Assembly: GCA_013396755.1 (NCBI GenBank)
Contig: VWZF01003402.1
Coordinates: 496,001-560,000 of the forward strand
Length of the DNA: 64,000 nucleotides
Reading direction: 5' to 3'
Origin: Sclerurus mexicanus
Lineage: Eukaryota > Chordata > Aves > Passeriformes > Furnariidae
Part shown: piece by piece, positions 13,583-26,967 of the stretch
Layout of the letters: the number at the start of each line of letters is the position of its first letter
How positions within the stretch are numbered: position 1 is the first letter of the stretch
Program-made: the position numbers and the translations under genes
Notes under the pieces: model-generated
The model's input: only the letters and a program-made list of their open reading frames with translations
What the model was told of the DNA's origin: nothing
Database searches by the model: none

Positions 13583-13776
13583 GCAGGTAGCACAGCTGCT
13601 GGTTCAAACAATTTTGATCTTTTTATATCTTGTGCTCATTCTGTTTCCACACGGAATTGGTCTGCTTGTTATGGAGAGCCGCAGGTAGCACAGCTGCTGG
13701 TTCAAAAGATTTCAGTCCCCTTATATCTTCTGTGCATTGTTTCTGCATAGAACTGGCCCAGTTGTTTTGGAGCGCC
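13583..13776. repeat. tandem duplication, 98 bp + 96 bp
   Basis: Two adjacent head-to-tail units. Unit 1 spans 13583-13680 and unit 2 spans 13681-13776. Both begin with GCAGGTAGCACAGCTGCTGG and continue with TTCAAA, a TTATATCTT block, and an ending of GGAGAGCC versus GGAGCGCC. The first 26 bases are identical; the remainder has scattered substitutions and small indels, by eye about four-fifths identical. The units abut exactly with no spacer, so this is a simple tandem duplication and not two transposon insertions. I recognise no family. Confidence 0.9.
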
Positions 13777-16111
13777 CCAAAGAAACCACTTTACAAAATA
13801 GTTTGCTAACCTTTTCAAGGAGTGTTTCAAGGAGTGAAATATGTTCCTACTTTTTTTTTTCTTTCTAGTGGAAAAGCTTGTTCATCAAACCCTGTATTTA
13901 CTGTAGGTTCTTTGCATAGTTTTTCTTAGGAGAGCAAAAAGAGATACCATTGAAAAAGACTAGTTTAGGGAAAAAAAAATAAGTGTACATAATACCATGC
14001 TCAACTATTTCTCAGAATGTACAGTCTGTGTGCTACATTTTAGGTTTTCAGAAGGGTTTATGATGGTGGGATGATGCATTTAATCTTACCAGCCATTTAA
14101 AAGGGAGATGTCTACAGTAAATTGTCATCTAGTAACAAGAGAAACAGGCAGTTATGTAATCACCTATCTTGAAAAGGATTGATAAATGGAATTAATTTCC
14201 CTTCTGACGTGCCTATCTCCCTGCTGCTGTTGAGTAAATGTAAGTGAACAGTCTAACTTTTACATAGCTAAAGCTACATGAGATAGATCACTCATTAGTG
14301 ATTCAGAAACCAAAGATGTTCTCGTAGCTGAGCTATGTACTGAAGAGCCTAGATGTTACTGAATGTTGTGTGGCTTGTATAAGCATATATAAGCTGTGGG
14401 TGCAGGATCATCAGAATGTGAGATGAAATAGTAAGATTGCACAAACTTGGCTATACTGTCAGGGTAATAATGTCATACACCGCTGGGTGATCTTGCCAGT
14501 TCAGTTTTCTGCTTTTTTTGGCAACCTCTGGACCTTGTTTTGTTGTGCTGTGGATGTTTGAAATACTTACAACATTCTTGAAGGTACAATTTAACTTTCC
14601 TTTAAAAATTAGAAAAAAATAAGACAAAAAACTGAAGAATGAGTCATGGTGTAAATAGACTGTCAGCTTTTTAATGGTACATCAACATGGTGTACTAAGG
14701 ATTATGCTTTCACTGCTGAATCTATGTCCCCTCTAAAGATAAGGCAGAATAATAAATTATTTTTTCAGTCATGTTTCTCTTCATTCTTTGAAGAAGTAGA
14801 GAAGTTCTGAGAGGTTAAGAAAAATTAGAGATAACCAAGAACATGACCACATGTTTTCTGGCCAGCATAGCTACCTGGATATGTAAAGAATACATTGCAC
14901 TCTTTTTCACATTACAAAATGTCTAGCATATTCTGAAGTCTTGATGTATAATTCTGAAATGAGGATTGCATTTTTAATTTGTACCATTTTGTGCTGTATA
15001 TCTACACTGATTAACTGAGTGCACAAGTTTTACATTTGTAAATACAAGAAAACTTTTGCATGATAAGTCAGCTTGATTTATGAAAAATTGAAAGTCAAAT
15101 TAAAAGGTTTTCAATCTGTATTCTCACTTAATTGCAAGATTTAGAATATTGTCTTCATCTTTGATGAAAGGGATATATGGTCTGATAAAGGAACTAAAGC
15201 ATTTACTTCAATATCTGCACTCAGCATCATTTCATTATGTTGAAAATTCCTGTTGAGTTTTGAAGTGTGCCAAAAGAACCACACATGAACATTGTATTCA
15301 TACTCTATTATCAACACCTAAAGGTCCATCTTTGCTTCACCAGACAAAACCTAGGAGATTGCAGTAAGTCTGTATGAGCTTTCAGTAGTGGATGCCCATA
15401 AAAAGCGGGAGAAAAGGAGGATACTGCTGTGCTTGGGGTTTTTTTTGTTATAAGATACATTGCAAACTGAGGCGACTCTTAGGAGTTGTGTTACACTAGG
15501 CAATAGGAGAATGAAGCATCACATGACTTGATTGAGTTTGTCAATAAAATTGTTACAATATAATTACATTTTTTTAGAGGAAAAGCTGGTTTCCAAAGAC
15601 GGAAGATGACCCAGGAGGGAAAGTCTTGTCTTATTATTATAGTTATTCAAACTACATGTGAGTCTTGGTATATTTAAGAGAATTACTTGTGAGACGTTTT
15701 CATTTATTGATCGGCAGGTATGCCGTTTCAGAGATACCACTCTCATAGCTTAATAGTCACTATGGGCATGCTACTGTTGTTTAATAGTTGATAAGAAAAA
15801 TGCAAAAAGTTCAGGTTTAAAATAAACTTCAAAGAATAGGCTATTTTTCAGCAATAAAGAGAAAATGTCTGGTGAGGAGAATATGCTAGTGATGGTTTTT
15901 GAGCTGGAGGAAACAGTACTGTCTTTCTCTTTGGGGCAGTTTGTGCATCTTTTCTAATCTCCACTACTGTGCAGATGCTAATGACTACTTTTTCCCAGAT
16001 CTCTCTTCCTAATGTTTTTCATCCACCATTCTTCAAAAGTTTCAGAAGTGTGAAATGTCAGCAAAATATTCCACATACAGACAGAATAATAGCGAAGACA
16101 AAAGAGAAACT
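13777..16111. other. AT-rich non-coding sequence
   Basis: Nothing recognised beyond short A and T runs (about 13850-13862 and 13970-13980). Confidence 0.5.
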
Positions 16112-16370
16112 ATAATAAGCATCTGCTGCAGACCCTGAGGACCGAAGAAAGCAACAGGAAAACAAATGTAAAAAATACTGGGCAAGTATTAAAAATCTCA
16201 GGACAACAAGATAATTTGCTCAAGGGTGATTACAATGAACTGGACATCTGCTGGATAACAAATAGAGGAAAGTGCAAAGCATCAAAGAAATTCTGCAATT
16301 AGCTAAAGGATAACTTCATGATCTGGAAAGGAGAGGATCCAGCCATGAGGGAAGTCATTCTGTATTAACT
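16112..16370 (+). mobile_element. decayed CR1/L3-like LINE endonuclease fragment
   Basis: The plus strand preserves, with frameshifts and stops, a block like the C-terminal half of the CR1 ORF2 apurinic-like endonuclease. TGCTGCAGACCCTGAGGACC at about 16126 resembles the 'CYRPPD' codons. GGTGATTACAATGAACTGGA at about 16225 reads GDYNELDICW, the counterpart of the conserved GDFN..DICW motif. AAGGATAACTTCATGATCTG near 16306 reads KDNFMI, the counterpart of 'EDNFLTQ'. No 3' end is present. The fragment is heavily decayed and probably ancient. Family assignment is from memory and by eye. Confidence 0.6.
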
Positions 16371-19300
16371 TATTCCAAGCTAGATTAGAAACCTCTAATG
16401 CATCTGATAACCTGTTGTAAAGGCCACTTCCATGTCTCAAAATATGAAAAAAAAAAAAAAAGTCATTGAAGAAGCAATAGAATGATAAATAACAATTTGT
16501 GGCTTTAAAGTCAGGTGTCCAGATACCTATGACTTTTATGAACTAACACAAGATCACTTTCCACATTTGAGTTGAAAATTTAAGCATTATCATGAGTGCA
16601 TTCATAGTATATTCATAGTTGCTTTTCGCTCTTCCAGTTATTCTTAGACTATGTCTTGTGCTGATCTATGTCTTGAATTTTTGCTTTTCTTAGTCTGTGC
16701 TCTTTCTCCCAGCAGCTCATGATTCAGTTTACTTGTCCAGCATGTCCCCTCTTTTTCCTAATCCTATTTTCTTGCTTTATCAGGTCTTCTACACATTTGT
16801 CTGATTTGTTTGTATCACTATGAAGTTTCCTTTGCACCATTAAAAAGAGAAGCTAATTAGGTGTCTCAGACTGAGTCCTTGTGCCCTTTTCCAACTCAGG
16901 TCATTTAAATTCCTCTTAAACAAGATGATATTCTTAGCATTTTCATCTTAGGGCTGGATCACACCCAATTTCTTCTTGAAAGAAGTGGAGGCAGAGTTCA
17001 GTAAATGACATTTTAGTTAGTGCCATGGCCTGTGAGAAGATTGGACGTGCTAAATGATTTGGTAGGCACATCAGTAGGAAAAAAATCAATTAAATAACTC
17101 ATGACTGTGCATTCTTAAATATCTTGAGTTCTTATAATTTGGCTGTATTTTGGTCAAGTTAATGAAGATGAAAGATAATACAGAAGCTACCCTGCCAAAT
17201 GTAAACTTTCTGGTCCAAAGTTTGGAGGCATTGCAGTTGTAGAAAGAAAAGGTTACCAACTTTATTACATTGGCCAAATGATGCCTTTTTTCCTTGACTC
17301 ACCTGTCAAATATAGTTGAACAATTTTCACTGAAGCTTTCTGAAAACACACACCCTAGGTCAACACCAGTCATGAAACAGCCCAGCACAAGTGCTGAAAG
17401 TTGGCAATGTTTGAAGCAGCTTTAAGAGTTCTAAATACATTTGACTACTAGCTTGCATCCAGATAGTATTGATGCAGATTCTGTTTTTCAGAAACTTTAT
17501 TGCAGTTTAAAAAATTGCATTCTGCTTTTAAAGTCATTAAGCAAGGTTTTACAAACTAAAGGTTCTTGTTTAAAAGTGTTAGCATGTATATGTCTAGAAG
17601 TGTTTTAAAGAACTTTAAAGTGCATGAAGTACATCTGTAGTGACTGCAGTTAGAGTGTAGAAAAATCCAAACTAGATTTAAAGTATATTAGCTGAAGAAA
17701 TTATTAGCTGAAGCTGAAGGACCAGCAGCAGTACAAGGATAGCACCAGATAATTTACCAAATATATTACTGCAGATGAAGACTAGAAAATCCTCTAATAA
17801 AAATAACAGATGTGTAAAGTCTTTATTTAAAAAGTCTAAATGAATAAAGGGCAACCTGGTAGGAAAGCATAAAAAATTTAACTGAAGAACTGAATCAGAA
17901 CTGATCTCTTCAGACTGGTTTATTTGGGCAGTAGTACAAAATACACTGTTTTTATGGATAGGTCTTGAGATGTTCTGACCATTTAGATATGCAGTTGTTC
18001 AGATTTTTGGAGGTCAGACTGCCAGGCTTATTTACAGTGAAGGAGCATCTGATTTCTTGAGTTATTTCTAAAAAAATAATTGGAATCACTGCTTATGTAG
18101 GAAAATAAGCAGAAAGGTAAGGCTGACAGTCTGGCCATGTCAGTTGCTAGTATAAGACCCCAAACAAATTTAATGAAAGCTATTCATTTACGTAGTGGTA
18201 TTTTAACCAAGACTGTATTGTTGATGTTATTAACCTTTCTTAAGACCTTTGAGAAAAGAAGAAAATCTGAGGATGCACAGTAATTTGGAGTATGTTATGA
18301 ACCTCATAAAAGAGATCAATTTCAACAATGACCTGTCATCTACTGGCATAAAAGGAATGAAATTGCAATAGCCCACTGCAGACTTTGCTGATGTTCCAGT
18401 TAGTCCTCACGTAATTGAAGGAATTTGGCCATGATTGAAGCATAAATTTTATGGATATTTTTGTTAAGAATCTTGGCAGACTCCTCTGTGGAATTAATTT
18501 TCCTCTGATGGATATGATGACAAAGCTCTGTGTTATATTTCAGGAATCTTGTTTCTGAGGTTCTTCTGTCTTACTGCAAAGCTGGAGCAGTGTACAATAT
18601 ATCTGTTTTCTATCATTGAAAATTCTTTCTTCTGTATGAAAAATTATGTACTTTCTGCTATATGAAAAATGATGACATAACTAATATAATCAACTTTTTC
18701 CACAAAAATAAATTTGGGTTTTTTAATGATTAGGGTGATTTCAATATGTTTTTAATTATAATATTTCAGATTTTAGGACCTACCAGTCACTCTTGTACCC
18801 TGAGGAGTCATAAAAACTGTTGGGTAAAGTCATTTGGGGAATTATAGTGATGCCTCTGTAGAATCCTGTGAAAAAGTCATGTACGATAAACATGAAAAAA
18901 CCCTGGCTTTGGCCCCCTGAAAGCTGTATTTTTGTCAAATGAAAGTAACCTTACTGTATGGTCAAAACTGAAAGTTTCACGTTTGGTTAGATAATTTTGT
19001 GTAGATGGGGTTACTGACACTTTCTGTTCCTACTCGTTTTTAAGAAAAAAATCCTGCTTAATCAGGTGGGGCCTTTATCATTCTTCATTTGAATTTCATC
19101 CTACAAAGCATGTATTCACATCTCTAATTTTCACTTGATATTTATTCCCATGCTGAATTCAGTTAGGTTAACTTCTCTTTGGACAAATGCACTAAAGCTG
19201 GTGGAGATAGACCTGTTTTAAACCTAATTACATTGAAAACCTTCAACAGATAGAAGACAAAGACATTTTACTATTATTTAAGATATGTTAGAAGTTTCAG

Positions 19301-20689
19301 CTAATTTTCATCTCTTGAAACTAATGTAGTTTAGCCTAATTAGAATGACACTAGATTTATTGTACAATAAATAAAAGAAAGGCAACATCAGAAGATTTAT
19401 ATAATAGGGTTAAACTGTAACAAAATTGAAAGAATATTTTTTTCCTTAGGGGTACCTTCCAAAGGTTCCCTTAATTTTGGGGAATGAGAATACAAGCCCC
19501 TTTTTGATGTCTTTGTGAAAGATATGTTTGAACTTAACTGGAAATTATAACTTTGAGGGTAAAATTAGGAGGAAAATTCCTATTTTGAATTGTATGCAAG
19601 TATAAGAATGGATAGAAAATACCTCTTTCAGGCATTTTTAAATATCGAAATATAACTTAAGATACTAAGAATTTTTAAGGTTAATGACTTATAATTCCAT
19701 ATTTTTGAAAAAGAATGTAACAAGATAGTTATGAGGTAGAAATATAGTGTATATATTGCAATTATTTGAACTATTTTTCTCATTGTTAATATATGCACAC
19801 AGAATAGCGATTGTGCTATAAATATAGCTATGTGTTGGATAGCTGGCTGTACATAATGTGTAGATAGTGGTTCCTTGTCTATCACATAAACAATAAAAGT
19901 TTATTACTTGGTCAGGTGCCACTAGTGCAGTACTCACAGAATTAATGGGCACAAAGAGCTGTATATACTCACATTTAAACTGGGAAAGCAGTCAGTGAGT
20001 TATACATATGAAAGTTTTCCTGTTTTCTTGAAACACAAAGGTGGAAGGATATGAAAAATAAGAATCACATATTTAGCAAATTTATTGAATTATATGATCA
20101 CATGTTTTAGTTCCAACACATAGCTATATTTACAGTTAACTTGAACTGAATTCAGTGGGGGGCTAAACATCAAGTGAACATTAAGGACATATATATATGC
20201 TTTGTAGGATAGAATTCTTTCAGTAGTTGCCAGATATGCTGAGTAAAGGTATTATGTGCAAATATATGTGGAAGGAATGAAGATGCTATACAATAAAACT
20301 AAATTCTTGACCCTATTGTAAAATACTAAGAGTATTTTCATACCACTGCAGGAAAACATTAGGGGTTTATACACATCATGTAATTTATAAAATATTTTCT
20401 ACATTTACAAATTAATCACGTATTTAAGAACAGGCCAGAATCTGAAGGCCAGATAGTCTAAAAGTAATAGCACTGAACCACTTGGGTAACCCTATTCAAA
20501 CAAAAAATGTGACTATGAAGTATTAAAAACCTTGATCGAATAAGACAAGATTGAAAGACTCCAGAGTGTTCCTAACTACTTATTAGGAAATACATGGTGC
20601 AGCCTTATAGATTATATATAGAATCTGTATTTCTAGATATCAACTGCCATATGAAAATAGGCAAGAGAGGAAATTATTAAAGTACCAGT

Positions 20690-21015
20690 AACCAGACACT
20701 TTACACCACAATTTGATGTCTGACAGGAGCTGGTTACTACCTAGCGGTATTTTAACCCCTAACTGACCAAAACAGCATGTTGCGGTCAGAGCCTGTTTCA
20801 CCCACCCTCATCATCAGATGAAACAATGGATGAGAGGGTGACACATGGTGTGTTTTTTCAAGTTGCCCATGGAGAGTGCCTTCTGAACCCTCATCTTCCT
20901 GTGTTCTAAATTCATTAAACAGTGTAAAAGTCCTAGTTTAAGAATGCTGTGGCCATTGAAGTGTTCCATGATTTGGAAATTGACCCAGCAGTGGCTCTTG
21001 ATACATGTCATTATT
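20690..21015. other. unassigned block, less AT-rich than surroundings
   Basis: About 325 bases with noticeably more G and C than the flanks and few A/T runs. The minus strand has an open frame at 20814-21011 (65 codons) with no domain I recognise. It could be an old unclassified transposon or a conserved non-coding element; the sequence alone does not decide. Confidence 0.35.
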
Positions 21016-21385
21016 TAGAAAAAAAAGAGAAGATGCTGTAGTTTTTTTTGTTTTAGACTAAGTCATGCAGCTGATACATGATTATGCCTCAATTTCCATC
21101 AGATATCAATAATGGAAATACCTAAGTAGCAACACAGAGTAGATTTTATATGTGTTAATCTATAAATATTAAATAGAGTGGTAAATCATGCCTGAACCAA
21201 GAAAATCTAGCATAAAATATAAATTTGGGAATACCTGTGGCTGGAAAATATTGTAATTCTATATACTACATTCTTATATATGCAGTAGTCAAAAGACTTT
21301 CCCATTTGTTACCAATAGGGACGTTTACAAAAAAAAAAGCTTTAATAACCATGAAGCAATAATATAAACCACAGCTTTTAACATT

Positions 21386-21487
21386 TTTGTTGCGTGTGGG
21401 GTTTTTTTGTTTGTTTGGTTTTTTGTTATTGTTTTTTGGGAGGGTTGGATTTTGTTGTTGATGTTGTTTGTTTATTTGTTTATTTTC
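21386..21487. repeat. T/G-rich low-complexity sequence
   Basis: About 100 bases of T runs with interspersed G, GTTT and TTG units. Simple-sequence DNA. Confidence 0.8.
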
Positions 21488-24400
21488 TTACTGTTTCTTT
21501 AGTACTCTACTTTGACACGCTGATAAAAATACAGCTAGGTTTACAGCTATGACAAGTAATTTTTTTGGCCTTGAGTTACTTTTCTGTGCAATTTGCATCA
21601 TTTTTTTTGGTACATTTCTTCTGGTTTGAGAATCTGATTTCTACTTGCAATACCATTTTCCTTGCTTTTTAATTTGCATACTTTCATTGTCTGACAAGTA
21701 GTGGAATGAGTTGTTACAGGAATGAAGTTTGATAGTATCTCCTTTTACAGAGACTTTTGCTCCTAAGGTAAAATTAAAACCTATTAAAACAGCTGCATTA
21801 TGTATCTGATATAGTCCAACTGTGAAGAAAAGAGATTTAAAATTAAAAGGGTATTGCCATTTTTCCTTTTCTATCCCAAGGGCTTTAGTCTTGTATTTTA
21901 ACAGTGTGGGGAAAGATACCAAAATTTAAATAAACACTGAATTTAGATGATTAAGAACATTTTCCCTCATTTTTATTATTTTAAAATATTTTTCCTTCTT
22001 GTTTAGAGACATTAGAAAATATATATTCTGAAAAAAAAAAAGAGTAGTAACTTTGATTTAGATTCAATTTCATTAGACGTAGATTCCATTTCTGTTTGAA
22101 TAGAACCGTAGCTACATGAAAGACTGACTGAGCCATTATCTTGTAAGGAGAGTCTCCCATGAAAAAAGAAACTATTGTTTTTGAAGACATACATATTATT
22201 ATTTTGTTTCAGTGATTTCACTGTAGGAGTTATCGTGAGTACAAATTATCCCAGACCTTACCCTTTATTTCTTCTATCTTTCATTTTCTACTGACCTAAC
22301 CTATACATTTTCAGATGAGTCTAGATTAAAATCAAATCTGTTTAAACATCAGTTTCTCAGACATTTGCAAGTTATGAACTCTGTGAACCTTTTTGAGTTC
22401 AACTCAGCAGCAAACACATTTCACTACAATATTGAAAAACTTTTATTACCTAATAATGATTTGAATCAAGACAATTCAAAGAGAGGCTTCTTAAAAGGTA
22501 ATTAGTATTATGAGATTCCACAGTCTTCCTAAATAAATGTATTTTTAGTGTTATGTGTTGTTTAGAAAGCTTGGTTTCTCATAAAATCTTGCTTCAAGAC
22601 ATTGGAAACTGCTCCAAAAAGACTTTTACTTATATTGAGAACGCTGAAAAGTAAAACTGCAGTTTCAGCCTCTGTGACTTGCTGTTCTCATTGTATCTGT
22701 TAATTTCTTTTTATGACATTGCTTCTTCCTCTGTAATGAAGTATTTCATACAATGAATGGACCAGGTACTTTTCCACATGAGTCTTTATTAAAAGGCCAT
22801 AAATTAAAAAGGGATTAATGTACAACATTCATACTGGATATTCACAACCAAGCACTTCTGATTTTGTCACTTAAATAGCACAGAATGGGTGAAGTGTTTG
22901 GTTTATTACTTAGGTAATTTTAATAAATTTACTACTGAAAATTAGTTCCACTGAGATTTTGTGAAAAAAAGTATTTATCAAGCTTATTATTTTTCAAATG
23001 CTTCATGTGTATGCTCAACAACTTCAGAACTTTCTGAGTATATAGGGTAGTTTTTCCACTGTATTTTAAGTAAATATTTGTTATGAAAAGTGGTTTATCA
23101 ACACGACCCCATAATAGTGTTTCATGAGGAACCATCTTGAAAGAGAATAGCTTACTCTAAGGTATTATTTTATTTTTAAGTTGCCCTTTTGTGCCAAAAT
23201 ATGCATTATTGACTGTTGTGTTATACTATTTTATTAATGTGGTTCTGAGTGTTATTTAATGAAACTTTACATATTTTTATCCCCTGCAGATCACTTCAGG
23301 TTGTGGTCTCAAATTAGTTTAAAAGAAATTTCTTGACTTTTACTGAAGTTTCATCCTAACAATTTATTTGGGATACAAAGCTTACAGGTATCTTCAGATA
23401 TGAGACATATTACTTGATATATTTAATGCATTTTTTTCAAACCAAGCCTATATATCATTACTGAAAAGATATGTGAATGCGTATTTGATTTTCTTAATTT
23501 TACTTTGACATGCACATCCTGAAAGGATACGCATGTCTTTAATAAAGTGTTTCTGAATATCTCTGAAGATGCATTAGGTGCCAGATACTTAGCTTAGGTA
23601 TTTATCGGTTTAAATCTGTCTACAGTCTTTTTTCTCTGGAAGTACATTAATTATTGGTTTTGTCCCTGTTCAAGTAATATTTCTGCTGAAAATGGCTAAT
23701 TTATTTTTAACTTGCTTTTTTTTCTAATAAGATAGTGTAAAAGTGTATCTTCATTAACCTATATTTATTTTGCAGACTCTGATTAGGCCTGTGAGTTCTT
23801 CAGTCCTTTCATAATGTTTTAAGTCGATTCCCGTAGGATGTTAATTTTTCCAAGGAGAACCTCAGTTTTGCCCATTTTGCTAGCTGTTGATGCTGTTTTG
23901 CTTGCCTGTAATTCCAGGTGTTTCTTTGAAGTGCATTTCCCAAAATGAAGTACTACCTCACATTTCAGGTCACTGAAGGTACATAAAACCATGTTTTTAC
24001 TTTACAGAATTAGCAATTCCTACTTAGAAAGAAATTTGTAATTTATGCTACATTTCTAAGGCCTCCTTCCTAATTCCCCCACATCCTTTCAGTCTATCAG
24101 CTATGATAGTGAAATGCTGAAACAAAAACAGAACTGGCCAGGTTTAGGGTTCTCTGGTGAAAGTCTCCAAGAATTGTGCTATTGCTATGCTTTGCCAAGT
24201 ACCTCTGTCACTTTGTTTTCCCCTCAGTAATACAGCTGTGTAACTTAAGTTTAATTTTTCCTTGCCATTTAAGTGTTGGCTTTCCACAGAATTGGCATAA
24301 TTGCCTTTTTTGAAGCTTATTTTTAGTGCCTTTTATTTCAATTATAAGAAAGGCATTTCTTCTTCCAGGAAATACCAGTTTGCTGTTAAAGCCACATCAA

Positions 24401-24610
24401 AATAATGTTCACTGGGATTTCTGGTGGTGAAAATCCTGCTGGGGTTATGTTAACCACAAATGGACTGTACTCTAAGTTTTACAGTGAATGCTTTTGTCAC
24501 CCGGTAGGTCTCCTTTCAAGTAGAGAGAAGCAAAGATCAGAGAACCTGTATTTAGACCCTAAAACCTAGGCAAAAGACAAAATTCACCTAGAAAGTAAAG
24601 AAAAAAAAGA

Positions 24611-24889
24611 ATGACAGGGCAAGATGGCAAGTACAATTGCAAGGCAGAAAGGGAAAGGCTCATCCAGTAAACTCGGGGAGGGGGAACTGCCTGCTGCTGC
24701 TGCTGCTGCAGGAGGGAAACTAGTGGAAGTTTTTATTTCTCAAAAATTCCAGTTTTAAATGGCAACTTTCAGCTACTCCTGAAAAAAAGTGCTGCTTCAA
24801 CCCTTTGCTTTCAGCTGACACCTGATAAGGGTAGGGAACTGGTGGTAAAGCAAGTTAGACAGGTGAAGGCCTGGAGCACAGGTGCCTGG
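24611..24889. other. GC-enriched lead-in with (CTG) run, possible CR1 5' UTR
   Basis: G- and C-richer than the preceding 8 kb, with seven consecutive CTG units at about 24688-24708. It lies directly upstream of a CR1 ORF1 relic in the same orientation, so it may be that element's 5' UTR. I cannot match it to a CR1 5' UTR with confidence. Confidence 0.4.
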
Positions 24890-26690
24890 GAGGGGGCTGG
24901 AAACCCTGAGGAAGGCAGTGTGTGAGTGCTAACCATGGCAGTGCTGAGGCACAAGGCAGAGATCCTGGCACTGACCAGAGCAGCTATTCCTGGTGAAGCA
25001 GAAGCCTTGTTTCAGACACAACTGAGGAGGCAGAAGGCAACTTTCCAGGTCTGGGGCTGCAGAGCACACCTGAGGCCTCTCTCTATTCCTCGGTTCAGGG
25101 CAGATGTGCTCTTTGGCTGTAGAAGATGTGCACTGATTTGTGGGAGGAGGTCAGAAGACTGCACAGCATCAGGGAAAATGGCAACAAATGTTCATAGGAT
25201 TTACTATTTTTACTGATACCCTGCAGAGGCAAAAGCATGAAAAGAAAACAGAAGAGCCACATTCTGAACTTGATGCAAATGAAGAGTCCTGCACTGGGGA
25301 AAATGGAGAAATGGAAATGGAAATGGAGAGTCCTGCACTGGATAAAGCTGTAGTCTTGTGACTAGTTGCAAATGAGGCAGATTCATTTCTTCCTTGCAGA
25401 TCTGCCACTACAGAACAGGTTTAGTGTCCTAGTAGCAAATGATGGGGACAAAATTCTGTCTAGGGAGATATCACAGCTGAGCCTGAGCTGTATCAAGACT
25501 AAGAGGTGGCAAGTGATAGAAGAGAGAGGTTCCCTTCCCAGGAAGATGGATGATCCAACAGCCAACTGGCTGTCTAGGGTGTTTTGCTGATTACCAGACA
25601 CGCAGATCCAAAAGTTGTTGGGGACAATGCCAAGGTGTTGGACAATGCCCTCTGCTGTCCAGCCAGATGTCACTGCCAGGGAAAACACTGACTATATCAA
25701 AACTGATTATTTGGCTTTTACAATAAATCTGAAAGGCATGAAATCTATTTGTTGTCTCCTTCATCTTGCTGCTGAAGAGGAAAGACTGGACCAGCAAAGC
25801 GTACATCCTGGAGGTCAATACCTGGTTGCACAATTGATGTCATTGGCAGGAATTTGCTATTTGTGACCATAAGATCTCTGAAGACTGGAGGTTGTTGAGG
25901 AATGGTGGGATCAAATTGACAAAATGGGGAAAGAGCATCTTTACCAGAAGTAGTGGCCAACCTACTGAGGAGAGTTCTAAGCCCATAACATCAAAGGAGA
26001 GATACTTCAACCCAGAGTTTGGTGAGAAAGTGGGAGGCAGGTGTGGGCATCCAAGGAAGAATATTGGTGGGTACAAGAACTGAGGAATGATAAAAAAGGA
26101 TTAAAGGAAATCCACCCTAAGAAATGCATGCGGCCTGGGAAACAAACAGAAGGAACTAGATCTCTGCGTGTGATCACAACACTGAAACATCTCTGTAATA
26201 ATAACATAGGCTAGGACTTGACTGGTGGGGGGAGCATCTGCTGAGAAGAACTTCGGGGTGCTGGTAGATGGGAAGTTGGGCATAAGACAGCATTTTGTCT
26301 TGGCAGCAAAGCAGGCCAAGAGCCTCTTGATGTGTAATAACAGGAGCACATGTAGGAGGTTCAGGGAAATGAATGTTCCCTCTCCTCAGCTCCTGTAAAA
26401 CTCCAGCTGGATACATTTTGCTTATAAACCACAGCAAGTTTAGGGAAGGGTCCCCAGAATGATGAGCACATGCCTTGTGAAGAGAGACTGATGAAGGTGT
26501 TCAACCTGGAAAAGAGATGCCTTCAAGGGGAACATAAAAGCAGCTCCCCCAGAATCCACAGATAGTTATCAAGAAGACAGAGCAAGGCACTTCATAGTCC
26601 TGCATGTTGGCAGAGTGAAAAACAACAGACATAAACTGAAACAATAAATCATCAAGTGGAGCAGTATTCATCTAAGAAAAAAGTACTTGC
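24890..26690 (+). mobile_element. CR1 LINE with 5' region and large internal deletion
   Basis: This copy is unusual in retaining the CR1 5' half. ORF1-like sequence runs from about 24925 to 26125. The start of the ORF2 endonuclease follows (GGCCTGGGAAACAAACAG at about 26132, then a degraded counterpart of the 'ITETWW' codons near 26175-26190). At about 26215-26240 the sequence jumps to the region after reverse transcriptase (AACTTCGGGGTGCTGGTAGA at about 26250). It then continues through the ORF2 C-terminus to about 26690, without a recognisable 3' tail. The rest of the endonuclease and the whole reverse transcriptase are absent, so it cannot have moved by itself. It is strongly diverged. Upstream and downstream edges are approximate. 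Confidence 0.8.
24926..26125 (+). pseudogene. CR1 ORF1 relic (cysteine motif and esterase-like region)
   Basis: CR1 ORF1 encodes a nucleic-acid-binding accessory protein with an N-terminal PHD-like cysteine motif and, in many CR1s, a C-terminal GDSL/SGNH esterase-like domain. Here three frames must be joined. At 24926-25216 the frame ends with FGCRRCAL, the cysteine-motif remnant. The frame then shifts to codons reading TDTLQRQKHEKKTEEP at about 25214-25261, the conserved 'ETLQRQKHE' region. At 25366-25590 it reads LPLQNRFSVLVAN. Near 25664-25690 the nucleotides correspond to the esterase strand with 'GTNDTA', but the glycine and Asn-Asp are not preserved in frame. Multiple stops and frameshifts make this a dead copy. 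Confidence 0.72.
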
Positions 26691-26967
26691 ACTGATGCTC
26701 AGCATGGGATGGATTGTGCAACTTACATGAAATCTGAGCCACTTTTCAGTCAGGAGAAACACTGACAATCACACTGACACTGAATGTTAGAATACTGAAA
26801 AATGTGGTGTATTTTGGCACTTTTATCATATCTGTTGTTATAAAGAAACAAAAGCAGTACTCCAATTTTGCAGTAGTTTTCGAATCATGTTTCCAACAGA
26901 GTTGGAAAGTAGGAAAAAAATATAACAAGGGATTCCAAAAGAAAAAGACAACCTTAAAGATTAACTG

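Larger units (their letters stand above)
16371..24610. other. AT-rich non-coding sequence
   Basis: Over 8 kb without a recognised gene or transposon. Local exceptions, listed separately, are a slightly more GC-rich block at 20690-21015 and a T/G low-complexity run at 21386-21487. The longest open frames are under 100 codons, are AT-driven and have no recognisable motif. Confidence 0.5.
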
